Origin: CAYFUR01 sp964346275
GTDB taxonomy: Bacteria; Sumerlaeota; Sumerlaeia; SLMS01
DNA: 13,395 nt
Assembly (NCBI GenBank): GCA_964346275.1
Contig: CAYFUR010000102.1
Coordinates: 1-13,395, forward strand
Direction of reading: 5' to 3'
Position 1 is the stretch's first letter; each line of letters begins with the position of its first letter. The translations under genes and the position numbers were made by a program. Below are positions 12,974-13,395 of this stretch, piece by piece. Below the pieces are notes generated by a model that was not told the origin of the DNA, did not search any database, and saw nothing but the letters and a program-made list of their open reading frames with translations.

Positions 12974-13395
12974 ATGCAGTTATTCAGCCGCCTTCTCTTT
13001 GTCGCTTGTCTTCTTTCCGCCGCGGCCTCCGCTGTGGCTCAGGGCCGCCTGTCCGATGACGAGACAAGCCGTTTCTTTACCGTGCCCCATGACCCGGAAA
13101 TGCAGGCGGCGGTGGAAAAATCGAATCTGGATCTTCTCGTGGTGCAGCATGAGGGCTGGCAGGAAACCTTGCCGACTTTCGCCCGCCTCAAGATCCATGA
13201 AATCACCGGGCGCAAGACGATCCGCGGACAGAACCCGAGCTATACAATCCTCAGCATGATCTATAACCCGGAGGCCTGGCAGGATGCCCGGATCCTCCCC
13301 GTCGAGCACCCCGAGCTTCTCGAAATCATGGGCCTCGATGGGAAATGGGTTTCCGCCAACATGGTGCGCGGCAGCGATGGGCTCAACAAGCTGAT
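12974..13395 (+). CDS. ccsA: CcsA-type cytochrome c assembly protein, N-terminal part
   Basis: The frame starts at ATG 12974, 20 bases after the resB stop, and stays open to the window end, giving 140 residues of an incomplete gene. Residues 1-22 (MQLFSRLLFVACLLSAAASAVA) are a signal peptide or first membrane segment. The next part holds LPTFARLKIHEITGRKTIRG and YTILSMIYNPEAWQDARILPV. That pattern ('P..TFAR....ITG', then 'L..M...P..W....I.V') is one I associate with the extracytoplasmic N-terminal region seen ahead of the membrane core in long CcsA/ResC proteins of several environmental phyla. The membrane core with its WWD motif would lie beyond the window, so the family call rests on this region and on the place directly after resB. 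A merely neighbouring ResB-associated protein is possible. Confidence 0.7.
   Translation, partial: MQLFSRLLFVACLLSAAASAVAQGRLSDDETSRFFTVPHDPEMQAAVEKSNLDLLVVQHEGWQETLPTFARLKIHEITGRKTIRGQNPSYTILSMIYNPEAWQDARILPVEHPELLEIMGLDGKWVSANMVRGSDGLNKL

Noticed and set aside
1..13395. CRISPR array, prophage, insertion sequence, toxin-antitoxin or defence island.
   Set aside because: No spaced direct repeats of 25-40 bases, no transposase or integrase, and no small gene pair of that type; the neighbours are core metabolic and housekeeping genes.

Overview
The window is GC-rich chromosomal DNA from a Gram-negative-type bacterium. The gene set is mostly housekeeping: S-adenosylhomocysteinase, RecX, aspartate-semialdehyde dehydrogenase, a peroxiredoxin with an AhpD-like partner, GrpE, and the System II cytochrome c assembly pair ResB/CcsA. 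No rRNA, tRNA, transposase, integrase or CRISPR array is visible. Gene order (recX away from recA, grpE away from dnaK/dnaJ), tandem GT2 and fused CMD domains, and short-period intergenic tandem arrays suggest an environmental lineage of the Planctomycetes/Verrucomicrobia or Sumerlaeota/Hydrogenedentes kind. That placement is inference; no marker gene settles it.

Left part (1-2585). The 3' end of ahcY closes with a strong intrinsic terminator. A gene-free stretch follows, with a hexad array and a heptad array. Two genes then run leftward: recX and, downstream of it, a membrane-anchored TPR protein with an N-terminal cysteine cluster.

Middle (2586-5707). A 462-base gap separates recX from a small DtxR/MntR-like winged-helix regulator. 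The gap holds a plausible promoter and several good hairpins, and looks like a structured leader. The regulator has lost nearly all MntR metal ligands. Next come asd and an unrecognised 306-residue soluble protein; separate terminators follow the regulator and asd.

Right of centre (5863-8462), leftward. A tandem-domain family 2 glycosyltransferase is coupled by an ATGA overlap to a membrane protein. The latter resembles the WecA/MraY phosphoglycosyl transferase fold but lacks the catalytic residues. The pair probably serves cell-surface glycan assembly.

Right part (8551-13395), rightward. A two-domain AhpD-like protein and a 2-Cys AhpC-type peroxiredoxin form a peroxide-defence pair; a hairpin with six Ts lies just before the first. 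They are followed by a GrpE about 150 residues longer than usual, then ResB and the beginning of CcsA, which runs off the window end.

The items most worth a second look are the degenerate WecA-like partner of the glycosyltransferase, the MntR-like regulator without metal ligands and its structured leader, the extended GrpE, and the tandem arrays near the TPR gene. I found nothing that clearly amounts to a whole new multi-gene system.
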